Of a DNA stretch of 64,000 nucleotides, positions 8,255 through 15,816 are shown piece by piece; position 1 is the first letter of the stretch; each line of letters starts with the position of its first letter. The notes under the pieces were generated by a model, which saw only the letters and a list, made by a program, of their open reading frames with translations, had not been told where the DNA came from and made no database searches. The translations under genes were made by a program, and so were the position numbers. The stretch lies in contig NZ_CAUM01000134.1 of assembly GCF_000350085.1 (NCBI RefSeq), positions 62,001-126,000 on the forward strand, written 5' to 3'. This DNA comes from Mesorhizobium metallidurans STM 2683. Its GTDB lineage: Bacteria > Pseudomonadota > Alphaproteobacteria > Rhizobiales > Rhizobiaceae.

Positions 8255-8671
8255 CTACATGACTCCAACTTCCCGCAATATCTCCTCGACACAACCATCG
8301 AAGGAATTTGCCAGGTCTCCTGTCGAAAACCGCAGCACACGATAGCCCTGTCGGCCAAACCATGCACCGCGTATTCGATCCTTCTCCATTTGCTCAGGCG
8401 TGAAGTGATGCTCTCCGTCCGCTTCGATGACGAGCTTCTTCTCATGCAGAACGAAGTCCGCGACGTAAGGTCCGATCGGCGCCTGCTTCCTGGCGTGCAG
8501 TCCGTAGAGGCGGCGGAACTCTTTCAATTCAGACCAGAGTTTGCGCTCGCCGTCCGTCATATTCCGTCGCAGCAACCTTGCGCGCTTTATGGCGGCTGGA
8601 TCGATCGCGGTCGGTGCCAAGACGAGTACCCCCACCCTCAATCTCTTCCCGCAAAAGCAGAGAAATCGCAT
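8255..8671 (-). CDS. DUF559 protein (PD-(D/E)XK / Vsr-like nuclease fold), copy 1
   Basis: This frame of up to 138 residues has a single DUF559 domain. An N-terminal helical part (ARLLRRNMTDGERKLWSEL) leads to RKQAPIGPYVADFVLHEKKLVIEADGEHH, which holds the D...ExD acid pattern of restriction-endonuclease-like folds. A recombination or repair nuclease role is suspected for the family but not established. The start is uncertain: the ATG at 8671 has no clear ribosome site, while TTG at 8620 follows a G-run and would remove a tail encoded by repeat-like DNA. It sits between the amidohydrolase and dihydropyrimidinase genes, codirectional with both, and is a diverged paralogue of the copy at 10.1-10.6 kb. 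Confidence 0.82.
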   Translation of the reverse strand: MRFLCFCGKRLRVGVLVLAPTAIDPAAIKRARLLRRNMTDGERKLWSELKEFRRLYGLHARKQAPIGPYVADFVLHEKKLVIEADGEHHFTPEQMEKDRIRGAWFGRQGYRVLRFSTGDLANSFDGCVEEILREVGVM

Positions 8672-8680
8672 ATGAATTTT

Positions 8681-8852
8681 TTGCGAAGAGGGCCCCCCAC
8701 CCTAACCCTCCCCACAAGGGGGAGGGAATGCTGCCGCGCAATCAGACTTACGACCTTGGCGTTCGAAATGTTGGTAATTTGCCGCAGATCGGCGCTGACA
8801 GGAGTTCCCTCCTCCTTGTGGGGAGGGTTAGGGTGGGGGTCCCTCTTCGCAA
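8681..8852. repeat. Paired inverted palindromic element
   Basis: Arm 8681-8727 and arm 8806-8852 are reverse complements over 47 bp with two mismatches. Both contain TTGCGAAGAGGG and CCACCCTAACCCTCCCCACA. The 78-bp interior has no gene. The element lies just upstream of DUF559 copy 1 and just downstream of the amidohydrolase stop codon, so a transcript crossing it could fold into a very long hairpin. Confidence 0.88.
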
Positions 8853-8879
8853 GAATCCGTCTGGTCCAGCCCAAACCTC

Positions 8880-10130
8880 TCACCCCACGATCTCCGCCGT
8901 CTCCACCACAGCATGGAACAGCACATCGGCGCCGGCAGCCGCCCATTCCTTGGTGATCTCCTCGGCCTCGTTGTGGCTCAACCCATCGACGCAGGGGCAC
9001 ATCACCATGGCGGTTGGCGCGACGCGGTTGATCCAGCAGGCATCATGGCCGGCGCCGGAAACGATGTTGCGGTGCGTATAACCCAGGCGCTCCGCGGCAT
9101 CCCGCACAGCCTTGACGCAGCCCTTGTCGAAGGTGACCGGATCGAAATGGCCGACCTGCTCGATCTTGTACTTGATGTCGAGCGCATCGCAGATCGTGTC
9201 GATGCCTTCGCGGATACGACCGTCCATCGCGTCCAGCACTTCCTTTTCCGGCGAGCGGATGTCGATGGTGAAGACGGTGCGGCCGGCGATGATGTTGCGC
9301 GAGTTGGGATAGACCTCCATATGGCCGACCGCGCCGACGGCGTCCGGCTGGTAGTCCATGGCGATCTCGTGCACCAGCTCGATCACCCGCGCCATGCCGA
9401 GCCCGGCATTGCGGCGCTTGGGCATCGGCGTCGAGCCGGTATGCGCTTCCTTGCCGGCCAGCGTCACCTGTAGCCATTTCAACCCCTGGCCGTGGGTGAC
9501 GACGCCGATATCGATGCCTTCGTCCTCAAGGATTGGCCCCTGCTCGATATGCAATTCGAAGAAGGCGTGGATCTTGCGCTCGCCAACCTTCTCCGTCCCT
9601 TTCCAGCCGATGCGTTCGAGTTCCTCGCCGAATTTTTTACCGTTCTTGTCGACATGCTCATAGACATCGGCCTGGTCGAGCACGCCGGCGAAGACGCCTG
9701 ATGCCATCATGGCAGGCGCAAAGCGCGCGCCTTCCTCGTTGGTCCAGTTGGTGACGACGATCGGATGCTTGGTCTTGATGCCGAGATCGTTGAGCGAACG
9801 CACGACCTCCAGCCCGCCAAGCACGCCGAGCACGCCGTCATATTTGCCGCCGGTCGGCTGGGTGTCGAGATGGCTGCCGACATAGACCGGCGGCAGGTCG
9901 GGGTCGGTGCCCTCGCGGCGGGCAAACATGGTGCCCATTTCGTCAAGGCCCATTTCGAGCCCGGCCGCCTCGCACCAGCGCTTGAACAGATGCCGGCCTT
10001 CGCCGTCTTCATCGGTCACGGTCTGGCGATTGTTGCCGCCGGCAATGCCGGGGCCGATCTTCGCCATCTCCATTATCGAATCCCACAAACGGTCTGAATT
10101 CACTCGCAGATTCTCGCCGGGGGCGGCCAT
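8880..10130 (-). CDS. M20-family N-carbamoyl-beta-alanine (beta-ureidopropionase) / N-carbamoyl-amino-acid amidohydrolase
   Basis: It is predicted to release ammonia, CO2 and beta-alanine (or 3-aminoisobutyrate) from the carbamoyl product of dihydropyrimidinase. The 416-residue M20 protein has metal-ligand and catalytic blocks GSHLDTQPTGGKYDGVLG, TNEEGARFAPAMMASG, HIEQGP, the dimerisation-domain HTGSTPM, RNIIAG and the C-terminal SGAGHDA...SHNEAEE. The ATG at 10130 directly follows the stop codon of DUF559 copy 2 (TAAATG), and its GAGG ribosome site (10137-10140) lies inside the last codons of that gene. Allantoate amidohydrolase is the main alternative; gene context favours the ureidopropionate role. 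Confidence 0.9.
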   Translation of the reverse strand: MAAPGENLRVNSDRLWDSIMEMAKIGPGIAGGNNRQTVTDEDGEGRHLFKRWCEAAGLEMGLDEMGTMFARREGTDPDLPPVYVGSHLDTQPTGGKYDGVLGVLGGLEVVRSLNDLGIKTKHPIVVTNWTNEEGARFAPAMMASGVFAGVLDQADVYEHVDKNGKKFGEELERIGWKGTEKVGERKIHAFFELHIEQGPILEDEGIDIGVVTHGQGLKWLQVTLAGKEAHTGSTPMPKRRNAGLGMARVIELVHEIAMDYQPDAVGAVGHMEVYPNSRNIIAGRTVFTIDIRSPEKEVLDAMDGRIREGIDTICDALDIKYKIEQVGHFDPVTFDKGCVKAVRDAAERLGYTHRNIVSGAGHDACWINRVAPTAMVMCPCVDGLSHNEAEEITKEWAAAGADVLFHAVVETAEIVG

Positions 10131-10571
10131 TTAAAACCTCGTCGTTTGCGCGGCGTCCCCCTCCCCCTCGAGGGGAGGGTGGCCGCGAAGCGGTCGGGTG
10201 GGGTCGCCGAACATGCGCGCGACCTTCTCCTTGACCACCTGCGCGACATGCCAAGCGTTGTTTATGACATCGGGCTCATCGACGCGAAAGATATCGAACC
10301 CGAGCGATCGCAGATAGGCATCACGGACAGCGTCGTGCCGTTTGCCCCTTTCCTGTTCGTGCAAGTCGCCATCCACTTCCACCACCAGCTTTACAGCGAA
10401 GCAAGCAAAGTCGACGATATAGGGTCCGATCGGGCACTGGCGGCGGAACTTTATGCCGGCCGATTTCAACTCGCGCAGTTCATACCACATCAGGGATTCG
10501 CCCTTGGTCGCATGAACTCGAAGTGCGCGCGCCTTTTGGCGCATTTCGAAGCTCACGCGGGTACGGGGCAT
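10131..10571 (-). CDS. DUF559 protein (PD-(D/E)XK / Vsr-like nuclease fold), copy 2, inside an inverted repeat
   Basis: The 146-residue protein has DUF559 over residues 10-115. Its core RRQCPIGPYIVDFACFAVKLVVEVDG contains the D...ExD acid pattern, followed by HEQERGKRHDAVRDAYLRSLGF. The last 24 residues (from DPTRPLRGHPPLEGEG) are encoded by one arm of the flanking 48-bp inverted repeat and by the bases beyond it. The stop codon touches the start codon of the amidohydrolase. The gene is codirectional with the pyrimidine genes. Function is unknown; the nuclease-like fold comes from family knowledge. Confidence 0.87.
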   Translation of the reverse strand: MPRTRVSFEMRQKARALRVHATKGESLMWYELRELKSAGIKFRRQCPIGPYIVDFACFAVKLVVEVDGDLHEQERGKRHDAVRDAYLRSLGFDIFRVDEPDVINNAWHVAQVVKEKVARMFGDPTRPLRGHPPLEGEGDAAQTTRF

Positions 10572-10675
10572 CAGCAGAGACCTCGCGGCAAAAGACCAGG
10601 TCGGCGCACTGCCGCACCGACCCCACCCGACCGCTTCGCGGCCACCCTCCCCTCGAGGGGGAGGGATATCCGCGC
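10149..10675. mobile_element. Inverted-repeat-bounded DUF559 cassette (putative)
   Basis: Bases 10159-10206 and 10618-10665 are perfect reverse complements over 48 bp; with a few mismatches the match extends to 10149 and 10675. The 411-bp interior carries nearly all of DUF559 copy 2. Each arm is itself palindromic at CCCTCGAGGGG. I found no clear target duplication, so movement as a unit is inferred from the architecture and not shown. Confidence 0.6.
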
Positions 10676-10683
10676 CCAGTTCT

Positions 10684-12012
10684 TCAATCGATAGACCTCA
10701 GCACATCACGCACATGGTCGATCAATTCGTTGATCTGGCCCTTGGTGATGATCAGCGGCGGCGACAGCGCGATAATGTCGCCAGTGGTGCGGATCAGCGC
10801 GCCGCGCTCGAACGCCTTGACGAAGGCCGAGAAGGCCCGCTTGGTCGGCTGCCCGGCGATCGGCGCTAGCTCGATCGCGCCGATCAGGCCTATGTTCCGG
10901 ATATCGATGACGTTCGGCTCGCCCTTCAGCGAATGCAGCGCATCTTCCCAATAGGGCGCCAGCTCCTTGCCGCGGGTGAGCAAGCCCTCTTCCTTGTAGG
11001 TGTCGAGCGTGCCGAGTGCGGCCGCGCAGGCGATCGGATTGCCCGAATAGGTGTAGCCGTGGAAGAACTCGATCATGTGCTCGGGGCCGGTCATGAAGGC
11101 GTCGTGGATCTCCTTCTTGACGAACACCGCGCCCATCGGGATGACGCCGTTGGAGACGCCCTTGGCCGTCGTCATGATGTCGGGCGTGACGCCGAAATAG
11201 TCGGCCGCGAACGGCGTGCCGAGCCTGCCGAAACCAGTGATAACCTCATCGAAGATCAACAGGATGCCGTGTTTGGTGCAGATCTCGCGCAGCTTCTGCA
11301 AATAGCCCTTCGGCGGCAGGATGACGCCGGTGGAGCCGGCCACCGGCTCGACGATGACGGCCGCGATGGTCGAGGCGTCGTGCAAGGCGACGATGCGCTC
11401 CAGCTCGTTGGCCAGCTCCGCGCCATGCTCCGGCACGCCCTTGGAGAAAGCATTCTTCTCCGGCAAATGCGTGTGCGGCATGTGGTCGACGCCGCCGAGC
11501 AGCGTGCCGAACATCTTGCGGTTGGTGACGATGCCGCCGACCGAAATGCCGCCGAAATTGACGCCGTGATAGCCGCGCTCGCGGCCGATCAGGCGGGTGC
11601 GCGAACCCTCGCCTTTGACGCGGTGATAGGCGATCGCCATCTTGAGCGCGGTGTCGACCGATTCCGAACCGGAATTGGTGAAGAACACGTGGTCCATGCC
11701 TTTCGGCGCGATGTCGACCAGGCGGTTGGCCAGTTCGAATACGATCGGGTGGCCCATCTGGAAGGCCGGCGCATAGTCGAGTTCGGCTGCCTGGTTCTGG
11801 ATCGCCTCGGTGATCTTCGGCCGGCAGTGGCCGGCATTGACGCACCACAGGCCTGCGGTGCCGTCGAGTACCTTGCGGCCGTCGCTCGTCGTGTAGTGCA
11901 TGTCCTTGGCGGACACGAACATGCGTGGCGCCTGCTTGAACTGCCGGTTTGCCGTGAACGGCATCCAGAATGCGCTGAGATCGTTCGGCGTGACTTTCAG
12001 CCGGTTGGACAT
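10684..12012 (-). CDS. Class III omega-amino acid (beta-alanine):pyruvate-type aminotransferase
   Basis: This 442-residue PLP enzyme is expected to move the amino group of beta-alanine to pyruvate, giving malonate semialdehyde and alanine, the last step of pyrimidine breakdown here. It shows GTAGLWCVNAGH, FTNSGSESVDTALK, RERGYHGVNFGG, the cofactor aspartate in FDEVITGFGRLG and the Schiff-base lysine in TTAKGVSNGVIPMG. The ATG at 12012 lies eight bases after AAGGGGAAG, a better spacing than the TTG at 12018. It is divergent from the RutR-like regulator with a matching operator between them. GABA or other omega-amines remain possible substrates. Confidence 0.9.
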   Translation of the reverse strand: MSNRLKVTPNDLSAFWMPFTANRQFKQAPRMFVSAKDMHYTTSDGRKVLDGTAGLWCVNAGHCRPKITEAIQNQAAELDYAPAFQMGHPIVFELANRLVDIAPKGMDHVFFTNSGSESVDTALKMAIAYHRVKGEGSRTRLIGRERGYHGVNFGGISVGGIVTNRKMFGTLLGGVDHMPHTHLPEKNAFSKGVPEHGAELANELERIVALHDASTIAAVIVEPVAGSTGVILPPKGYLQKLREICTKHGILLIFDEVITGFGRLGTPFAADYFGVTPDIMTTAKGVSNGVIPMGAVFVKKEIHDAFMTGPEHMIEFFHGYTYSGNPIACAAALGTLDTYKEEGLLTRGKELAPYWEDALHSLKGEPNVIDIRNIGLIGAIELAPIAGQPTKRAFSAFVKAFERGALIRTTGDIIALSPPLIITKGQINELIDHVRDVLRSID

Positions 12013-12105
12013 GACCAAGACTTCCCCTTGTAACCTGTTTCGGTGCGGCTAACGCTTGGTCTTCCCGACACTTGGTCTTCGCTGCGTTTTCGTGCTACGC
12101 AAATT

Positions 12106-12121
12106 TTGACCGATTGGACAA
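12106..12121 (+). promoter_or_regulatory. Predicted RutR-type operator between the aminotransferase and its regulator
   Basis: TTGACCGATTGGACAA matches the E. coli RutR consensus TTGACCA-NN-TGGTCAA at 12 of 14 defined positions and is palindromic in its outer bases. It lies in the divergent intergenic region, 94 bp from the aminotransferase start and about 145 bp from the regulator start, so it could control both. Binding is inferred. Confidence 0.65.
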
Positions 12122-12266
12122 ACGTTAGCACCGCCGTGTCGGCGGTCAAGGGACTACTAGCGGAAATGCGGCATCGGAAGCGCGCTCCACAGGCCGGGGA
12201 AAAACTGGTCCAGAGAATTGGTCCAGATGGGCCTCGGCGCGGCGGCGCGCAAGGGTGACGGACGCC

Positions 12267-12896
12267 ATGGAAGGCTCAGCTCCTCGCCGCACCCGCATCC
12301 AGCAGGAAAAGCGCGAACTCATCCTGGAAGCCGCGCTCGAAGTCTTCTCCACCAACGGCTTTCGCGGCTCCACCATCGACCAGATCGCCGAAGCCGCGGG
12401 CATGTCGAAGCCGAACCTGCTCTACTATTTCCGCCGCAAGGAAGACATCCACGAAACGCTGATGGAGCGGCTGCTCGCGACCTGGCTGGCGCCGCTCAGG
12501 GAACTCGACGATATCGGCGATCCCTTGACCGAATTGCGCAGCTACATCAGGCGCAAGCTCGAAATGGCGCGCGACTTCCCGCGCGAGAGCCGGCTGTTCG
12601 CCAACGAGATCCTGCAGGGCGCGCCGCGCATCATGCCGCTGCTGGAAGGCGAGTTGAAGACGCTGGTCGACGAGAAGGCCACCGTCATCAGGGGTTGGAT
12701 GCGGGCCGGCAAGATCGCCCGCACTGACCCCTGGCACCTGATCTTCTCGATCTGGGCAACGACGCAGCACTATGCCGATTTCGATGTCCAGGTCCGCGCC
12801 GTGCTCGGGCCCAACCGCGGCGGCGACGGCCGCTTCGAGGACGCCGCGCGGTTCCTCGAGCACTTGTTCATCGACGGACTGAAGCCGAAAGGCTGA
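12267..12896 (+). CDS. rutR: TetR-family regulator, RutR-like
   Basis: The 209-residue repressor has an N-terminal helix-turn-helix (LILEAALEVFSTNGFRGSTIDQIAEAAGMSK... then LLYYFRRKEDI) and a C-terminal domain of the YcdC/RutR type (FANEILQGAPRI, then WATTQHYADFDVQVRAVLG). E. coli RutR binds uracil or thymine and releases its operators. A RutR homologue beside a reductive pyrimidine operon with RutR-like boxes fits control by pyrimidine availability. The frame is open from GTG 12255; ATG 12267 is preferred, with AAGGG upstream. The gene symbol reflects similarity and context and is not proven. Confidence 0.85.
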   Translation: MEGSAPRRTRIQQEKRELILEAALEVFSTNGFRGSTIDQIAEAAGMSKPNLLYYFRRKEDIHETLMERLLATWLAPLRELDDIGDPLTELRSYIRRKLEMARDFPRESRLFANEILQGAPRIMPLLEGELKTLVDEKATVIRGWMRAGKIARTDPWHLIFSIWATTQHYADFDVQVRAVLGPNRGGDGRFEDAARFLEHLFIDGLKPKG

Positions 12897-13009
12897 GGCG
12901 GGCGACCGCGGTCCCGAACCCGGCCACTACCATTGCGCCGGCAACGACCTGCAGGACGACGCCGAGCCATAGCATGAGCCGTGCCTGCGATTGGGATAGC
13001 GCCCCGCCC

Positions 13010-14323
13010 CTACTCCGCCGCCACCTTGGCCATCGGGTTGTTCGGGTGCGTCGTCCAGTTGGCGTAGACCGGCGATACCGGCTTGCCGGTGCGCTGGTCC
13101 ATCACGCCCACCGCCAGCGGCTCCATGGTGATGCAATTCTCCACCGGGCAGACATTGACGCAAAGATTGCAGCCGACGCATTCGGCCTCGATCACCTCGA
13201 AATGCCTGACGCCGTCGACCATGTTGGTGATCGCCTGGTGCGACGTGTCCTCGCAGGCGATGTGGCAGCGGCCGCATTTGATGCAGGCCTCCTGGTCGAT
13301 ATGCGCCTTGGCGATGTAGTTGAGGTTGAGATACTGCCAGTCGGTGACGTTGGGCGTGGCCCGGCCGACGATGTCGTCGAGCGAGGCGTGGCCCTTCTCG
13401 TCCATCCAGTTTTCCAGGCCGGCGATCATCTCCTGCACGATCTTGAAGCCGTAGGTCATCGCCGCCGTGCAGACCTGCACATTGCCGGCGCCGAGCGCCA
13501 TGAATTCGGCGGCGTCGCGCCAGGTGGTGATGCCGCCAATGCCTGAGATCGGCAGGCCCTGCGTTTCCGGATCGCGCGCGATCTCGGCCACCATGTTCAT
13601 GGCGATCGGCTTCACCGCCGGGCCGCAATAGCCGCCATGCGAGCCCTTGCCGTCGATGGTCGGCTCTGGCGCGAAACTGTCGAGATCGACGCCGGTGATC
13701 GAATTGATCGTGTTGATCAGCGACACCGCGTCGGTGCCGCCGGCGTGAGCTGCCCGCGCCGGCTTGCGGATATCGGTGATGTTGGGCGTCAGCTTGGTGA
13801 TGACCGGCATGCGGGTGTTGGCCTTGCACCAGCGCACCACCATTTCGATATATTCCGGCACCTGGCCGACCGCCGCACCCATGCCGCGTTCCGACATCCC
13901 GTGCGGACAGCCGAAATTGAGCTCGATGCCGTCGGCCCCGGTCTCCTCGACCACCGGCAGGATCGCCTTCCACGCGTGTTCCTCGCAGGGGACCATCAGC
14001 GAGACCACGATGGCGCGGTCGGGCCAGTCCTTCTTGACCTGCTTGATCTCGCGCAGATTGACCTGCAGGTCGCGGTCGGTGATCAGCTCGATATTGTTGA
14101 GGCCGAGCAGGCGGCGGTCGGCGCCCCAGATCGCGCCATAGCGCGGACCGTTGACGTTGACCACCGGCGGCCCTTCTTCGCCGAGCGTCTTCCACACCAC
14201 GCCGCCCCAGCCTGCCCTGAAGGCGCGGATGACGTTGTAGGCCTTGTCGGTCGGCGGCGCCGAAGCCAGCCAGAACGGATTCGGCGATTTGATGCCGACG
14301 AAATTGTTTCTGATATCTGCCAT
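13010..14323 (-). CDS. preA: NAD-dependent dihydropyrimidine dehydrogenase, catalytic subunit PreA
   Basis: With PreT it reduces uracil or thymine to the dihydro form (or runs in reverse). Residues 1-300 form a dihydroorotate-dehydrogenase-like FMN barrel with GIELNFGCPHGMSERGMGAA, which includes the catalytic cysteine loop. The C-terminus has two 4Fe-4S motifs: CIKCGRCHIAC and CVGCNLCVNVCP. The length of 437 residues is slightly above E. coli PreA. ATG codons occur at 14329 and 14323. GGAGG lies two bases before the first and eight before the second, so 14323 is the likelier start. The preT stop at 14326 is immediately upstream, so the two genes are coupled. Confidence 0.94.
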   Translation of the reverse strand: MADIRNNFVGIKSPNPFWLASAPPTDKAYNVIRAFRAGWGGVVWKTLGEEGPPVVNVNGPRYGAIWGADRRLLGLNNIELITDRDLQVNLREIKQVKKDWPDRAIVVSLMVPCEEHAWKAILPVVEETGADGIELNFGCPHGMSERGMGAAVGQVPEYIEMVVRWCKANTRMPVITKLTPNITDIRKPARAAHAGGTDAVSLINTINSITGVDLDSFAPEPTIDGKGSHGGYCGPAVKPIAMNMVAEIARDPETQGLPISGIGGITTWRDAAEFMALGAGNVQVCTAAMTYGFKIVQEMIAGLENWMDEKGHASLDDIVGRATPNVTDWQYLNLNYIAKAHIDQEACIKCGRCHIACEDTSHQAITNMVDGVRHFEVIEAECVGCNLCVNVCPVENCITMEPLAVGVMDQRTGKPVSPVYANWTTHPNNPMAKVAAE

Positions 14324-14325
14324 GC

Positions 14326-15690
14326 TCATGCCCTCCCGTTTGAGGTCAGTGCCCGGTGGATCGATTCCGCCGCGTCGCGGCCTTGCGCCACGGCCGACAC
14401 GGTCAGGTCGTCGCCGCCAAAGATGCAGTCGCCGCCGGCCCAGACATTGGCGAGCGAGGTGCGGCCCTCAGTGTCGACCTTGATGCGGCCGCCTTCCAGT
14501 TCGAGCGCCGCACCGCCGCCGTTGAGCGCCGAGGGAATAAAGCTCTGGCCGATCGCCTTGAACACCTGGTCGGCGGTAAGCGTCAGCCGCTCGCCGGTGC
14601 CGATGAGCTTTTCACCCTTCATCGCCGTGTATTCGAGCTCGATGGCGCTGACCTTGCCGCCTTCGGCAATGACCCGCTTCGGCTGCAGCCAGTGGCGGAT
14701 GATGACGCCGTTGGCGGCGGCCAGATCCTGCTCGAATTCGGAGGCGTTCATATGCTCCTGGCCGCGCCGGTAGCAGATCGTCACCTCCTCGGCGCCGAGC
14801 AGCTTCGACTGCACCGCCGCGTCAATCGCCGTCATGCCGCCGCCGATGACGACGACGCGCCGGCCGACCGGCAGACCCGAGAGATCGCTGGCCTGACGGA
14901 GCTCCGCAATGAATTCGACGGCGTTGGTCACCCCTGCGGCGTCCTCGCCATCGGCGCGCAGCGCGTTGACGCCGCCAAGCCCCATGCCGAGAAACACCGC
15001 GTCGTAATTCCGGATCAGGTCCGACAGCTGGTAGTCGCGGCCGAGCGCCTTGCCGTTCTGGATGTCGATGCCGCCGATCGAGGTGACATAGTCGACTTCG
15101 GCCTGGGCGAAATTGTCGACGCTCTTATAGGCGGCGATACCGTATTCGTTGAGGCCCCCGGCCTTCGGGCGCGCTTCCAGTATGGTCACGTCGTGACCGT
15201 GGCGGGCGAGCCTGTGCGCAGCCGCCAGCCCCGCCGGCCCGGCGCCGACCACAGCGATCGTCCTTCCGGTCGGCTCGGCGCGCTGGTAGAACTGCTTGTT
15301 CTCAGACATCGCGACATCGGTGGCGTAGCGCTGCAGCCGGCCGATCTGCACCGGCTTGCCTTCGGCGACCTCGCGCACGCAGACCTCTTCGCACAGCGTC
15401 TCGGTCGGGCAGACGCGGGCGCACATGCCACCCAAGATGTTCTGGTCGAAAATCGTCTTGGCCGAGCCGATCGGATTGCCCGTCGATATCTGGCGGATGA
15501 AAAGAGGAATGTCGATCGAGGTCGGGCATGCATTCATGCATGGGGCATCGTAGCAGAAATAGCAGCGGTCGGATTCGACCAGCGCCTCGTGATGATCGAG
15601 CGGCGGATGCAGATCGGAAAAATTGTCGGCGTACTGCTCGGCCGCTAGCCGGCCGCCGGCAATACCTTCCTTGAAATGACCAGTCGCCAT
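14326..15690 (-). CDS. preT: NAD-dependent dihydropyrimidine dehydrogenase, FAD subunit PreT
   Basis: This 454-residue flavoprotein passes electrons between NAD(P)H and PreA. It has an N-terminal cysteine-rich Fe-S domain (CYFCYDAPCMNACPTSIDIP, then CARVCPTETLCEEVC), an FAD-binding loop VVGAGPAGLAAAHRLA and an NAD(P) loop VVVIGGGMTAIDAA. It resembles the small subunit of glutamate synthase, but adjacency to preA decides the call. The frame runs up to 15729; ATG 15690 is preceded by AAGGGGAAGAGGA and starts the conserved region. A RutR-like box lies 50 bp upstream. Confidence 0.93.
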   Translation of the reverse strand: MATGHFKEGIAGGRLAAEQYADNFSDLHPPLDHHEALVESDRCYFCYDAPCMNACPTSIDIPLFIRQISTGNPIGSAKTIFDQNILGGMCARVCPTETLCEEVCVREVAEGKPVQIGRLQRYATDVAMSENKQFYQRAEPTGRTIAVVGAGPAGLAAAHRLARHGHDVTILEARPKAGGLNEYGIAAYKSVDNFAQAEVDYVTSIGGIDIQNGKALGRDYQLSDLIRNYDAVFLGMGLGGVNALRADGEDAAGVTNAVEFIAELRQASDLSGLPVGRRVVVIGGGMTAIDAAVQSKLLGAEEVTICYRRGQEHMNASEFEQDLAAANGVIIRHWLQPKRVIAEGGKVSAIELEYTAMKGEKLIGTGERLTLTADQVFKAIGQSFIPSALNGGGAALELEGGRIKVDTEGRTSLANVWAGGDCIFGGDDLTVSAVAQGRDAAESIHRALTSNGRA

Positions 15691-15739
15691 TCCTCTTCCC
15701 CTTGTTTTCGTTTTGGGGAAGGCTAGCACGTTTTATTTT

Positions 15740-15755
15740 TTTATCAATTGGTCAA
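15740..15755 (-). promoter_or_regulatory. Predicted RutR-type operator upstream of preT
   Basis: Read on the minus strand, TTGACCAATTGATAAA matches the E. coli RutR consensus at 12 of 14 defined positions. It is the second such site in the locus and lies 50 bp before the preT start, in an AT-rich promoter-like stretch. Two independent good matches in front of two pyrimidine transcription units make chance less likely. Confidence 0.62.
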
Positions 15756-15778
15756 TTTTCTGGCAAGACACTGAAATG

Positions 15779-15816
15779 CTCGATAAAAACATGATATTTT
15801 TACTCATGTTATCGAG
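15779..15816 (-). terminator. Long hairpin at the 3' end of the ChaC-like gene
   Basis: CTCGATA and ACATGA pair with TCATGT and TATCGAG around a nine-base A/T loop, separated only by a short A-rich bulge. The hairpin spans the ChaC-like stop codon at 15804. It should end that transcript before the preT promoter; there is no strong U-tract after the stem. Confidence 0.55.
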
